A stretch of 7,881 nt of DNA from an uncultured Prevotella sp. (GTDB taxonomy: Bacteria > Bacteroidota > Bacteroidia > Bacteroidales > Bacteroidaceae), in contig CALCVT010000026.1 in NCBI GenBank assembly GCA_937906495.1, forward strand, positions 1-7,881, given 5' to 3'. Every line of letters begins with the position of its first letter. Positions within the stretch are counted from its first letter, which is position 1. Positions 1 through 7,178 of this stretch are shown one piece after another. The notes beneath the pieces are model-generated. The model searched no databases. It was not told where the DNA came from and was given only the letters and a program-made list of their open reading frames with translations. The position numbers were made by a program, and so were the translations under genes.

Positions 1-16
1 ATATCAAGATCACCAA

Positions 17-1040
17 TTATTTAACCCTAAAACACGGAACTTTTAATCTGCGCCCGAAGTTCAGGTTATAGCTTACCGAGAGCATTACGTAGCGCCCGTC
101 GCCCGGACGGTTCACATAGCGGTAGTCGCGGTAGTTGGGTATGTCCATCCAATTTTTTACCCAACCATTTTTGCGCAGTACGGAATTGACTTGCAAACTG
201 ATATACAGGTCTTTCCAGAAATATTGGGCGCCAGCCCTTAGGTTGCTGCTGAAACGGCTCAGATAAGAACCACCGCGCATGTATCCACGGTCACCAAAAC
301 TTTGGGCATAGGCGGCGAATACCGAAAAGTTGTTGGTGACGTTATAGGTAGCCGAAGGATAGATGCCCCAATAGCCCAACTTTAGATGGTGCAAACCGGA
401 GTGCCACTCGCGGCAATACGAAATCTTGGCCGACAAGAGCAACTTGCCGTTGAACAGATTGGTCGAAGGGATGAGGTTGAAGTAAAGCGGGTGGGAGTCC
501 CCGCTATTGATTTTTCGTTAACCATCAGGCCGTCCTGCTCATGCCAATAGGGTACAATGTCTTTGAGAATGGCTTCCCAGTAAACCGACGCATTGAGCGA
601 AAACTGATAGCAGGGCATCCACGTATAGGCCACCTTAAAGGATGTATGCTGAACGGTTTTGAGGTGCGAATTGCCTTTACTTCCTTCCAGTTCATTGTCC
701 TGCCGGACCACGGTGTTGTAGTTCGAAGGCGAAATTTGGCTTTGCCAAATATCTAACGACGACATGAGTGCATGCTTGCGCGCCCTATCCAGCCATTGAC
801 CGAAAATCCGCCGTTAATATAAGCCTTGCTGCGCCTTTTACTGTTGTTTATCTTATAAATCTGAACAGGAGCACTGGCATAAACGGTTGCATTCCAGCTT
901 TGCGAGAAGGTGTGCTGATACAAGGCCAAGGGTTGCACATATACATTGACCAGTTTTTGCAGGCTGTTTTCCGTCCCCATGTAGTTGGGGCTTGTCAATG
1001 TATGAAATCACACCGAATTGCCAGTTAAACATGTTTATCT
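17..1040 (-). pseudogene. Outer-membrane beta-barrel protein remnant, C-terminal part, multiple frameshifts
   Basis: Three overlapping minus-strand reading frames join into one barrel-like protein of about 330 residues. From the N-terminal side: a short segment 1040 to about 1000 (MFNWQFGVISY), then about 1005-755 (SPNYMGTENSLQ, ending NGWIGR), then about 780-510 (MSSLDIWQSQ to GLMVNEK), then about 515-17 (NSGDSHPLYF to YNLNFGRR). Joining them needs frameshifts near 998-1010, 771-785 and 505-515; the last fits one base lost from an A run (T run 511-515 on the plus strand). The alternating aromatic and polar pattern, and an end reading YVMLSVSYNLNFGRR, are typical of the C-terminal barrel of Bacteroidota TonB-receptor-like proteins (OMP_b-brl_3 type, inferred). 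No signal peptide or plug domain is present: homology appears to stop near 1040, with a terminator just upstream. It is most likely a decayed, non-functional gene. Sequencing error cannot be excluded, but would not explain the missing N-terminus. Confidence 0.65.
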
Positions 1041-1095
1041 GACAGCAACATAAAAAAATAAATTTGCAGCGGAATTTAGGAATAATAAAACTTAA

Positions 1096-1132
1096 AAAAC
1101 CGGCAAGCCTATGTTGTAGGTTTGCCGGTTTT
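1096..1132 (-). terminator. Rho-independent terminator of the small outer-membrane protein gene
   Basis: Arms 1096-1110 and 1118-1132 form a 15-bp stem with a single G-T wobble around a 7-nt loop. The stem has a CCGGCAA core with flanking A and T runs. On the minus strand the hairpin ends in TTTTTT, and it lies 56 nt past the stop of the barrel gene at 1188. On the plus strand it also ends in TTTT, so it could work in both directions. Confidence 0.85.
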
Positions 1133-1187
1133 ATAGAAATGATTCTTTTATTGAAAAAAGAGGAAATGCCTATTGGCATCAATTAGT

Positions 1188-1766
1188 TTAGAACTTGTAG
1201 ATAAGACCGAAGTTGAGATCGTAGCCGCTCAACTCAAAGCCAAATCCGTGCTCGCCGTAGGGGCCGTAGCCGTGGTCAGACTCGCGGTAGCCGAGGAAAC
1301 CGGCGTGTGCAACAAAGTCGAGATTCTTAGCCAAACCTACGCTAACACCGGGAGATACACCAATGCGCCAGCTAACGAGGGCATCGTCGTCATATTCATA
1401 ACCCTTTACCGAAGATTTTGCTTTGGCAGCGCTGATGCCGAAACCAAGGTCGAGGAAGAGTTTAACGGGGCCAAACTTGGCATAGCTCCAACGTGCGTAA
1501 GGATCAATCGAGAAACTGTTGATTTTTACCTTGTGGAGGGTTTCGCCATCCCATTCGCCTGAGCCATAGTAGTCGTGCGTAAAGCCAATTGACATACCGA
1601 GAGCCCATTTGTTAGAAAGTTCGTAGCCAATCTGGGGCTTAAGCGTGAAATTTGTGTGATTGTCATCTGAATTGCGCCAGAAGCCAACTTCGCCACCGAG
1701 GTAAACCTGTGCACTTGCGGTTAGCGAACACACTGCAACCATTAAAGTCAAAAGAAACTTTTTCAT
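1188..1766 (-). CDS. Small outer-membrane beta-barrel protein (porin-like family)
   Basis: This is a 192-residue exported protein. Residues 1-20 are a signal peptide (MKKFLLTL start, hydrophobic core, cleavage at ASA-Q), giving a mature protein that begins with Gln, common in Bacteroidota. The rest is a run of amphipathic beta strands rich in Gly, Tyr and Phe with no globular catalytic motif, ending in LIYKF; the terminal Phe is the usual outer-membrane barrel insertion signal. Length and pattern fit the OMP_b-brl_2 / OmpA-like eight-strand barrel group, inferred from pattern. Polar, Asp-rich turns (about residues 30-40 and 125-130) look like loops. It has its own promoter at 1841-1873 and a terminator at 1096-1132, so it is probably monocistronic. 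The start is the ATG directly before the signal peptide; its upstream region is A-rich without a Shine-Dalgarno. The specific function is unknown. Confidence 0.9.
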   Translation of the reverse strand: MKKFLLTLMVAVCSLTASAQVYLGGEVGFWRNSDDNHTNFTLKPQIGYELSNKWALGMSIGFTHDYYGSGEWDGETLHKVKINSFSIDPYARWSYAKFGPVKLFLDLGFGISAAKAKSSVKGYEYDDDALVSWRIGVSPGVSVGLAKNLDFVAHAGFLGYRESDHGYGPYGEHGFGFELSGYDLNFGLIYKF

Positions 1767-1840
1767 TGTAGTTGTTTTTTTAGGTTGTTAATATTTTGGT
1801 ACGAGTGAGTGATAATCCCGCACCACTTAAGATTGCGAGG

Positions 1841-1873
1841 CAAAAGTACAGCAATTGTTACAATCTTGCCAAA
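1841..1873 (-). promoter_or_regulatory. Bacteroidota promoter for the small outer-membrane protein gene
   Basis: On the minus strand the -33 element TTTG (1870-1873) and the -7 element TACTTTTG (1841-1848, matching TAnnTTTG) are separated by exactly 21 nt, within the known 19-21 nt spacing of the Bacteroidota primary sigma factor. Transcription should start near 1834-1836, giving a 5' leader of about 70 nt before the ATG at 1766. The spacer holds a perfect inverted repeat, ATTGT-T-ACAAT, at 1854-1864, which could be an operator. Confidence 0.75.
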
Positions 1874-1963
1874 TTTTAAAGAAGAAATTCCTTCGAAATA
1901 CGATATATGGGCCATTACTTCTCGTATATAGAACACTTTTGCGGCTGTGATGAGGCTGTATCT

Positions 1964-2977
1964 TCAACCTTTGTTGGCTGTTTTTCGGTTGCTGAGCAGT
2001 TCCCAAATCTGTTTGCGTATATGGTCGAGCAGGGCCGAAATTATAAATATAATCAAGATGCTGCCTGCTGCAGTCAGTATAAAGAGGGGGGTGTTGCAGG
2101 TTGCATCGAGGTGTCGGATAAGGTCGAAGTAGGCCGGGCGGGCAAATACCTGCTGATGGGTGAGGTAGGCGGCCAAACTGCCTGCAGCCAGCCAGTTAAC
2201 CAAGCGGTTGCTAAAGTTGAGGCGGGCAAAGTAGAGTATGAGGCAGGCCGCGTTGGCAATTACAAAGGGATTGGTGTAGGCCGTCATGAGCGAGGTGGGG
2301 TTGGGGTAATGCAGGGGCTTGAGCCAAAAGTACAACCAGTAAAGCACTCCAAACCCAATGGTGTTGCAGGCAAACAGTAGTACAAAGCGGCGGCGGTGCC
2401 AACTTGCAAGCTGTTGCGACAGATGCAGGCGCAAGTAACGTCCAAGCAGGTAAAGACCGCAAAAACTGATGGCCGAAAAACCACGGTTTAAGTCGGAAAA
2501 TGCAAACGAGGCGGGTATGGCAAGGGTAAAAAACAGCAGCAGGTAGCGGCGCAGTCCGGCTTCGTCCTCCTGTTCTACAAAGCGGTTGAGTACGGGCGAG
2601 AGCAGGTACATCACCAAATACGAGTTGATAAACCAGTAGCCGAATACTGATTGTATGATTTGAACCGGAGTGCCGGGCATTTGGCCTTGCAGCAGTGCTG
2701 CCCCTGCAGTTACGCTCAGGCTGATAAAGGCTACCTGGAAGAGCAGCCGGAATATGTTTTGCAGTTTGAAGTGTGTGCCAAACCATCCGGTAATGAGTAC
2801 AAACACGTCTACGCAGCAAATGCTGGCCTGTTCGGTCAGAATAATGCCCAGCCACGAGGCTGGTTCGGCCCTTACGAGCGTGGAGTTAGGGTAGTGCATA
2901 GTTTCGAAGGTAGCATGGAGCACCAGTACCAGGAGCATGGCCACAATGCGTAGCAGTTCCATATTCGATTTGCGCAT
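1964..2977 (-). CDS. Membrane acyltransferase, acyltransferase family 3
   Basis: This is a 337-residue polytopic membrane protein. The N-terminus RKSNMELLRIVAMLLVLVLH holds the family hallmarks, Arg10 and His21 of the R-x10-H pattern thought to be catalytic in acyltransferase-3 proteins. Other family signatures follow: VDVFVLITGWF (about 56-66), YWFINSYLVMYLLSPVLNRF (about 114-133), and a late YLTHQ (271-275). About ten hydrophobic segments span the protein, and the tail is basic. Known members move acetyl or similar groups onto sugars of O-antigen, capsule, exopolysaccharide or peptidoglycan at the inner membrane. The target here cannot be told, because no glycosyltransferase genes are nearby. 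The first ATG at 2975-2977 directly precedes the conserved start. No clear TAnnTTTG promoter is seen in the roughly 180 nt upstream, and no clear terminator follows. Confidence 0.88.
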   Translation of the reverse strand: MRKSNMELLRIVAMLLVLVLHATFETMHYPNSTLVRAEPASWLGIILTEQASICCVDVFVLITGWFGTHFKLQNIFRLLFQVAFISLSVTAGAALLQGQMPGTPVQIIQSVFGYWFINSYLVMYLLSPVLNRFVEQEDEAGLRRYLLLFFTLAIPASFAFSDLNRGFSAISFCGLYLLGRYLRLHLSQQLASWHRRRFVLLFACNTIGFGVLYWLYFWLKPLHYPNPTSLMTAYTNPFVIANAACLILYFARLNFSNRLVNWLAAGSLAAYLTHQQVFARPAYFDLIRHLDATCNTPLFILTAAGSILIIFIISALLDHIRKQIWELLSNRKTANKG

Positions 2978-3104
2978 GGGGTAGATGGGGTTTTAGATTT
3001 TGGAGATTGATGTGCCACAAGGCTGTTTAGCTATTTGGTGCTTGGAACTAAATGGCCTGTTTTAAAACCATTTATGGCATCCGGTGGCCTGTCTGTTTGA
3101 AGGA

Positions 3105-3135
3105 AGCCCCGGTTTCCTGACCTGGAACCGGGGCT
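3105..3135 (-). terminator. Probable terminator hairpin after the alkaline phosphatase gene
   Basis: Arms 3105-3116 and 3124-3135 form a 12-bp GC-rich stem (AGCCCCGG against CCGGGGCT core) with one G-T pair and a 7-nt loop, 25 nt past the phosphatase stop at 3161. The minus-strand tail after the stem is TCCTTCAAA, only a weak T tract, so the hairpin is certain but efficient intrinsic termination is not. Confidence 0.6.
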
Positions 3136-3160
3136 GCATACCATTTTGTAGGCGTGTAGT

Positions 3161-4597
3161 TTATAGGGCAGTCCAGCCGGCAGCCTCGGCTATGATTTGC
3201 GGGATGCGGGTATTGTCTATCTGTCCTTTAAATTGTTCGGCTCCTGCGCCGATGGCAAATACCGGAACGTAGCCGTTCGAGTGTCCGTTGCTTTCCCAGC
3301 CTATCAAGGCACATTCGGCCATGATTGCGCGTGCGGTTTCGGCCAGTATGTTCACTTTGGCGTAGAGTGTTTTTTTGTCGTTGCTGTTTCCCGACATGAT
3401 GTTGTTGTAGGCCTGTTGCAAGCGTTCTTTTTGCTGGTCGGTCAGTTTTACGTTGCTGTCCAGTCCCCAGTGCTGTTTCAGGTCGTCTGCTACCTGCTGC
3501 CAAGTCAGTTTGTTGCCGTATTGGTTATGCAGTTCCTGAAAGTGTTTGCCATAGGCCTCGGTGCTCATGCGTTGGTGTTTGAGCACCTCCGTGTGCAGTT
3601 CGTAAGGGCCTTTGCCCAGGGCAATGCCGCCGGTTTCGTGGTCGGCAGTCACTACAATGAGCGTTTCGTCGGGGTGTTGTTTGTAAAATTCGTAGGCAAT
3701 GCTTATAGCTTGGTCCATGTCAATAACTTCGTTGAATGCTGTAGCTGCATCGTTGGCATGGCAGGCCCAGTCTATTTTTCCGCCTTCAACCATCAGGAAG
3801 AAGCCCTTCTTTTGCTGTTTTTGCAAAAAGCTGATGCCTGCCCGGGTTATCTGCGACAGGCTCAAGTCGCCCGGTTTACGGTCAATGGCATAGGGTATTG
3901 ACTTTCGGTCTGTGCGGCTGGCAGCTTCGGTTTGGAGTAATATCAGTTTATGGGCTTTGTCCCTATTTTTTGTAAAGTCGCTGTATCCGCGTGCCAGCGT
4001 ATAGCCGGCTTTTGTGCATAGCGTGTAGAGCGAAGGTGCAGCCGCGTTGTCCGGGTTGTTGGGGCTTATAAAGTCCGATCCGGCGTAAAAGTCAAATCCG
4101 GCTTTAACCAGGTCTTGTCCAATGGCATAATACGAGCCGCGCGCTCCCTGATGGGCATAAAAGGCTGCCGGGGTGGCGTGGTCAACACTCACACTGGTGC
4201 TGATGCCCACGGCTGCTCCGGCTTGCTGTGCCCACACAGCCACACTGTTAACCGGGGTTTGCTGGTCGGCCAGCACGCCCAGAGCACCATTTTTTGTTTT
4301 GTGTCCGGTAGCAAGTGCAGTGCCGGCAGCAGCTGAGTCGGTCACGCCGTTGGTTGCCGAATAGGTAGTAACCAGTGCACCATACGGAAATTGCGTAAAG
4401 CAGAGTGGAACAATTCCGATGCGGCCTTCGAGTGCAGCCAGATAGGTTTGCGTGCCGTTCACCTGGTTCACTCCCATGCCATCGCCAATAAAGTAGAAAA
4501 CATATTTTGCTTTGCCTGCTGCAGCTGCAGCGAGTGTGAGCAGCATGCACAGGGTCAGGCTGAGCAGTCGGTTTAGTCGAAAGTTTTTGATGTTCAT
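3161..4597 (-). CDS. Secreted alkaline phosphatase (PhoA-type superfamily)
   Basis: This 478-residue protein is close in size to classical alkaline phosphatases. It hydrolyses phosphate monoesters in the periplasm or at the cell surface using zinc and magnesium. Residues 1 to about 27 are a signal peptide with a hydrophobic core ending AAAAAG. Active-site landmarks, from the chosen start, are: metal Asp39 in FIGDGMG, nucleophile Ser88 in VTDSAAAGTALATGH, His140 and Thr142 in VDHATPAAFYAH, Glu271, Asp277 and His280 in MVEGGKIDWACHAND, Asp319 and His320 in VVTADHETGG, and the late metal His439 in NGHSNGYVPVF. All the expected metal ligands appear present, so it should be active. A longer reading frame begins at 4630, but the ATG at 4595-4597 puts the basic residues and hydrophobic core at the N-terminus as a signal peptide requires. 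It lies about 160 nt downstream of pyrE, with the pyrE terminator between, so it is probably transcribed separately. It could be phosphate-regulated, but no convincing operator is seen. Confidence 0.93.
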   Translation of the reverse strand: MNIKNFRLNRLLSLTLCMLLTLAAAAAGKAKYVFYFIGDGMGVNQVNGTQTYLAALEGRIGIVPLCFTQFPYGALVTTYSATNGVTDSAAAGTALATGHKTKNGALGVLADQQTPVNSVAVWAQQAGAAVGISTSVSVDHATPAAFYAHQGARGSYYAIGQDLVKAGFDFYAGSDFISPNNPDNAAAPSLYTLCTKAGYTLARGYSDFTKNRDKAHKLILLQTEAASRTDRKSIPYAIDRKPGDLSLSQITRAGISFLQKQQKKGFFLMVEGGKIDWACHANDAATAFNEVIDMDQAISIAYEFYKQHPDETLIVVTADHETGGIALGKGPYELHTEVLKHQRMSTEAYGKHFQELHNQYGNKLTWQQVADDLKQHWGLDSNVKLTDQQKERLQQAYNNIMSGNSNDKKTLYAKVNILAETARAIMAECALIGWESNGHSNGYVPVFAIGAGAEQFKGQIDNTRIPQIIAEAAGWTAL

Positions 4598-4688
4598 ACC
4601 AATGATATATAAAGCTTGTGTTGTTGGCATTTGTGCAAATAAGGGGTTGTATAGGGGTGTTGCTCCTTATTGACAGGGGGTAAAGCAA

Positions 4689-4746
4689 AAAGTTGAGAAC
4701 CGCCTGCAATCCTGTCGGATGGTTCAAGGCAAAGGTTCTCAACTTT
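4689..4746 (-). terminator. Composite rho-independent terminator of pyrE
   Basis: Arms 4689-4701 and 4734-4746 pair perfectly over 13 bp (AAAGTTGAGAACC). Inside, GCCT 4702-4705 with AGGC 4727-4730, and ATCC 4709-4712 with GGAT 4717-4720, extend the helix to a TGTC loop. On the minus strand the structure ends in AACTTTTTGC, a good T tract. It begins 12 nt after the pyrE stop at 4758 and insulates pyrE from the phosphatase gene. Confidence 0.8.
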
Positions 4747-4757
4747 CGGTTTTGGGT

Positions 4758-5390
4758 TTATTTACCCCATTCGCTGGGATTGGTGCGCCAGTCGTGCAAC
4801 ATGGCTACGTGTTCTTGCTTGATGTAGCCGGTTTGCAGTGCCACCTCAACTACCGCCTCGTAGTTGGTGAGTGTAGTCAGTTCAACTTGGGCAGCCTTGA
4901 AGGCCTCTTCGGCAACGGGGAATCCATAGGTATAGCTGGCAACCATGCCAATAACTTCGCAACCGTGCTGACGGAGTGCTTCGACAGCCTTGAGGCTGCT
5001 ACCGCCGGTTGAGATGAGGTCTTCAACCACAACCACCTTCATGCCGGGTTGCAGGTCGCCTTCAATCAGGTTGGTCATGCCGTGGTCTTTGGGTTTTGAG
5101 CGTACGTAGGCAAAGGGCAGTCCGAGAGCATCGGCCACCAGGGCACCTTGTGCAATGGCACCGGTTGCCACACCGGCAACGGCTTCGGCTTCAGGATATT
5201 TTTCAGCAATCAAGCGGCTCAGCTCCAACTTGACAAAACTGCGCAGGGCCGGAAAGGCCAAGGTCTTGCGATTGTCGCAGTAGAAGGGCGACTTCCATCC
5301 GCTGGCCCAGGTAAAGGGGGCTTCGGGTTGCAACTTGATAGCCTTAACGTTCAACAGCTTTTCGGCAAAAATCTTTTCTAATGTGCTCAT
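4758..5390 (-). CDS. pyrE: Orotate phosphoribosyltransferase
   Basis: This cytosolic enzyme of de novo pyrimidine synthesis converts orotate and PRPP to orotidine monophosphate. The 210-residue length is normal for bacterial PyrE. Residues 119-131 form the 13-residue PRPP-binding motif VVVVEDLISTGGS, with the adjacent acidic pair Glu123-Asp124. The flexible catalytic loop is YVRSKPKDHG (95-104), with Lys99, Lys101 and His103. The N-terminal FTWASGWKSPFYCDNR (26-41) is the usual substrate-binding region of this family, and VAGVATGAIAQG (71-82) is a conserved core segment. The ATG at 5388-5390 gives the standard MSTLEKIFAEKLL start. The gene is divergent from the sulfatase, with promoter element TACCTTTG at 5441-5448 and a strong terminator behind it, so it is a single-gene unit. 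No other pyrimidine gene is adjacent. Confidence 0.97.
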   Translation of the reverse strand: MSTLEKIFAEKLLNVKAIKLQPEAPFTWASGWKSPFYCDNRKTLAFPALRSFVKLELSRLIAEKYPEAEAVAGVATGAIAQGALVADALGLPFAYVRSKPKDHGMTNLIEGDLQPGMKVVVVEDLISTGGSSLKAVEALRQHGCEVIGMVASYTYGFPVAEEAFKAAQVELTTLTNYEAVVEVALQTGYIKQEHVAMLHDWRTNPSEWGK

Positions 5391-5440
5391 AATGGAACGT
5401 AGTTTGAGGGTTCAGTGATGCTTTACGCAATAAATTACCG

Positions 5441-5448
5441 CAAAGGTA
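5441..5448 (-). promoter_or_regulatory. Promoter -7 element for pyrE
   Basis: On the minus strand TACCTTTG matches the Bacteroidota -7 consensus TAnnTTTG, about 50 nt upstream of the pyrE ATG at 5390. No good TTTG is found at the -33 position, 19-21 nt upstream, so the promoter is supported by the -7 element and location only. Confidence 0.55.
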
Positions 5449-5491
5449 CTATTTTTCTTGGCTTGGGAACGGTTACTCAGCGGGGATTTTG

Positions 5492-5499
5492 TATTTTTG
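5492..5499 (+). promoter_or_regulatory. Promoter -7 element for the sulfatase gene
   Basis: TATTTTTG matches TAnnTTTG on the plus strand in the divergent region between pyrE and the sulfatase. A start about 6-7 nt downstream (near 5505) would give a leader of about 125 nt before the ATG at 5632, and that leader contains the folded region at 5538-5611. A -33 TTTG at correct spacing is not seen. Confidence 0.5.
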
Positions 5500-5537
5500 G
5501 AACACTGAATTTGACGAACCAAACAAAAAGTATCGAC

Positions 5538-5611
5538 AACGGGAAACGTGTTCGGAGCAAAATGTTTGCTTGATGCGGGCTTTGCCGCATGCAGCATCGT
5601 TCCCGTTTTTT
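5538..5611 (+). promoter_or_regulatory. Structured 5' leader of the sulfatase gene, possible attenuator
   Basis: An outer stem pairs AACGGGAA (5538-5545) with TTCCCGTT (5600-5607), and continues inward by CG 5547-5548 with CG 5598-5599 across a one-base bulge. It encloses two hairpins: AGCAAA 5556-5561 with TTTGCT 5565-5570 (loop ATG), and ATGCGG 5573-5578 with CCGCAT 5585-5590. The outer stem ends in a run of six T (5606-5611), like an intrinsic terminator. An alternative pairing, GATGC 5572-5576 with GCATC 5594-5598, would compete. Folding is read by eye; a regulatory role is inferred. It lies between the predicted promoter and the start codon. Confidence 0.45.
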
Positions 5612-5631
5612 CCTTAATACGTTTTATCATT

Positions 5632-7146
5632 ATGATGCAGCAGTTGTTATTTCCGTTGCTTTCCATCACTGCTATGGGAGCAGCGGCTCAGCAGCGCCCT
5701 AATATTATTGTGTTAGTTGCCGACGACTTGGGGTATGGCGACCTTTCGTGCTATGGGGCCACCCGTATTGCTACCCCGGCTATCGATAGCTTGGCTGCCC
5801 GGGGGGTGCGGCTGACCAATATGCATGCCTGTGCAGCAACTTCAACGCCTTCGCGCTATGGCATGCTTACCGGCGAGTATCCCTTCCGTCGCACGGGTAC
5901 CGATGTTGCTGCAGGCGATGCGGGCATGATTATCAAACCGGGGCAGTCCACCGTGGCCGACCTCATGCACCGTGCCGGTTATGCAACGGCGGCCATCGGC
6001 AAGTGGCACCTGGGACTGGGAAGCCGTACCTCGGTGCAGGACTGGAACGGAACCATCGACCTCACACCAGCCGACCTGGGCTTCGACTACCATTACATCA
6101 TGGCTGCCACGGCCGACCGCGTGCCCTGTGTGTATATCGAAAACGGACGGGTAGCGAACTACGACCCCGATGCACCGATTGCTGTGAGCTACGAACGCCC
6201 CTTTGAGGGCGAACCTACAGGAAGCACGCACCCCGAACTGCTCACCAAATTGCGCCCGTCGCATGGACACAATCAAGCCATTGTAAATGGTATTTCGCGC
6301 ATTGGCTACATGAAAGGGGGCGGAAAGGCGCTTTGGCGCGACGAGGATATAGCCGACGATATTTTGAACCACGCCTTGCGTTTCATCGACAATAACCGCC
6401 GCAATCCCTTCTTTATGTACCTGTGTACCAACGATGTGCATGTGCCCCGTTACCCTCACGAACGCTTTCAGGGTAAAAGTCCGATGGGCTTGCGCGGCGA
6501 TGCCATTCTGCAGTTCGACGACTGTGTGCGCCGGCTCAGTCAGGCCCTGCACAGCCGCGGGCTCGACCGCAATACCTTGCTCATTGTTACGAGCGACAAC
6601 GGCCCTGTGCTCGACGATGGCTATGCCGACCGCGCTGTAGAATTAGCCGCAGGCCACCTGCCTTCGGGTCCTTTGCGTGGTGCTAAATACAGTGCCTACG
6701 AAGGCGGATCGGTGGTCCCGTTTGTGCTGTATTGGCCCGAAGGGGCAGCCCGTGGAGTAGTGTCTGATGCCTTGGCCTCGTTAATCGACGTGCCGGCTAC
6801 CTTGGCTTCGTTGGCCGGCATTCCCGTGAGTACAACCGATGCTCCCGACAGTCAAAACCAGCAGCGAGTATGGTTGGGGCAGAGCCGAGAGCCTCGGGCC
6901 TATGCCGTAAGCATGGCCTCGAACCGCAGCCTCACGCTCCGTACGCAAAGGTACAAGTATATTCTACCCAGCGAGGGACCCGAAATGGTGCCTTGGGCAC
7001 CCGGCATCGAAACGGGCTATCGTTCCCAGCCGCAGTTGTACGACCTCTCGGAGTCGCCTTACGAGCAGCACGATGTGTCGAAAGAACGTCCTAAGGTGTT
7101 GCAGCGCCTTCAGCGCCTCTTGGGCGAGGTGCGTGGCGGCAAATAG
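5632..7146 (+). CDS. Secreted serine-type sulfatase (arylsulfatase A-like)
   Basis: This 504-residue exported enzyme should remove sulfate esters from sugars or aryl compounds. Residues 1-19 are a signal peptide ending GAAA-Q. The catalytic domain starts with RPNIIVLVADDLGYGD, where Asp31 and Asp32 bind calcium. The nucleophile motif STPSR (71-75) within TSTPSRYGMLTG carries serine in place of the commoner cysteine; Ser71 must be oxidised to formylglycine, which in anaerobes is done by the radical-SAM maturase anSME, not encoded here. Other family residues are Lys124 and His126 in GKWHLGLG, His270 in DVHVP, Asp322 and Asn323 in TSDNG, and Lys352 in LRGAKYSAYEGG. A C-terminal YKYILP ... LYDLSESPYEQHDV segment is typical. 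The frame is open upstream to 5548, but the ATG at 5632 directly precedes the signal peptide. There are no SusC/SusD or glycosidase genes beside it, so the substrate cannot be named. Confidence 0.93.
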   Translation: MMQQLLFPLLSITAMGAAAQQRPNIIVLVADDLGYGDLSCYGATRIATPAIDSLAARGVRLTNMHACAATSTPSRYGMLTGEYPFRRTGTDVAAGDAGMIIKPGQSTVADLMHRAGYATAAIGKWHLGLGSRTSVQDWNGTIDLTPADLGFDYHYIMAATADRVPCVYIENGRVANYDPDAPIAVSYERPFEGEPTGSTHPELLTKLRPSHGHNQAIVNGISRIGYMKGGGKALWRDEDIADDILNHALRFIDNNRRNPFFMYLCTNDVHVPRYPHERFQGKSPMGLRGDAILQFDDCVRRLSQALHSRGLDRNTLLIVTSDNGPVLDDGYADRAVELAAGHLPSGPLRGAKYSAYEGGSVVPFVLYWPEGAARGVVSDALASLIDVPATLASLAGIPVSTTDAPDSQNQQRVWLGQSREPRAYAVSMASNRSLTLRTQRYKYILPSEGPEMVPWAPGIETGYRSQPQLYDLSESPYEQHDVSKERPKVLQRLQRLLGEVRGGK

Positions 7147-7178
7147 CGGCTTGGCGTTCAGTGTCTTGTCGTATGGGT

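Noticed and set aside
1173..1562. Plus-strand 129-codon reading frame opposite the small barrel protein
   Set aside because: It lies wholly antisense to a gene with a signal peptide, promoter and terminator; its protein is low-complexity Val/Ala/Glu with no recognisable motif.
3053..3092. Direct repeat TGGCCTGT (3053-3060 and 3085-3092) between the acyltransferase and phosphatase genes
   Set aside because: There are only two 8-bp copies with no further matching flanks, likely by chance; no target-site or insertion signature is present.
3197..3901. Plus-strand 234-codon reading frame opposite the alkaline phosphatase
   Set aside because: It is a shadow of the phosphatase frame, with no start context or family signature of its own; the minus strand has every catalytic motif.
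4637..4676. Inverted repeat AATAAGG/CCTTATT and a CTGTCA-like half site upstream of the phosphatase, considered as a Pho box
   Set aside because: The arms are only 7 bp, 20 nt apart, and there is just one half-site resembling the enterobacterial Pho box; this is too weak to call in Bacteroidota.
5842..6552. Minus-strand 236-codon reading frame opposite the sulfatase
   Set aside because: It is antisense to the conserved sulfatase core and reflects GC-rich third positions; no motif is seen.
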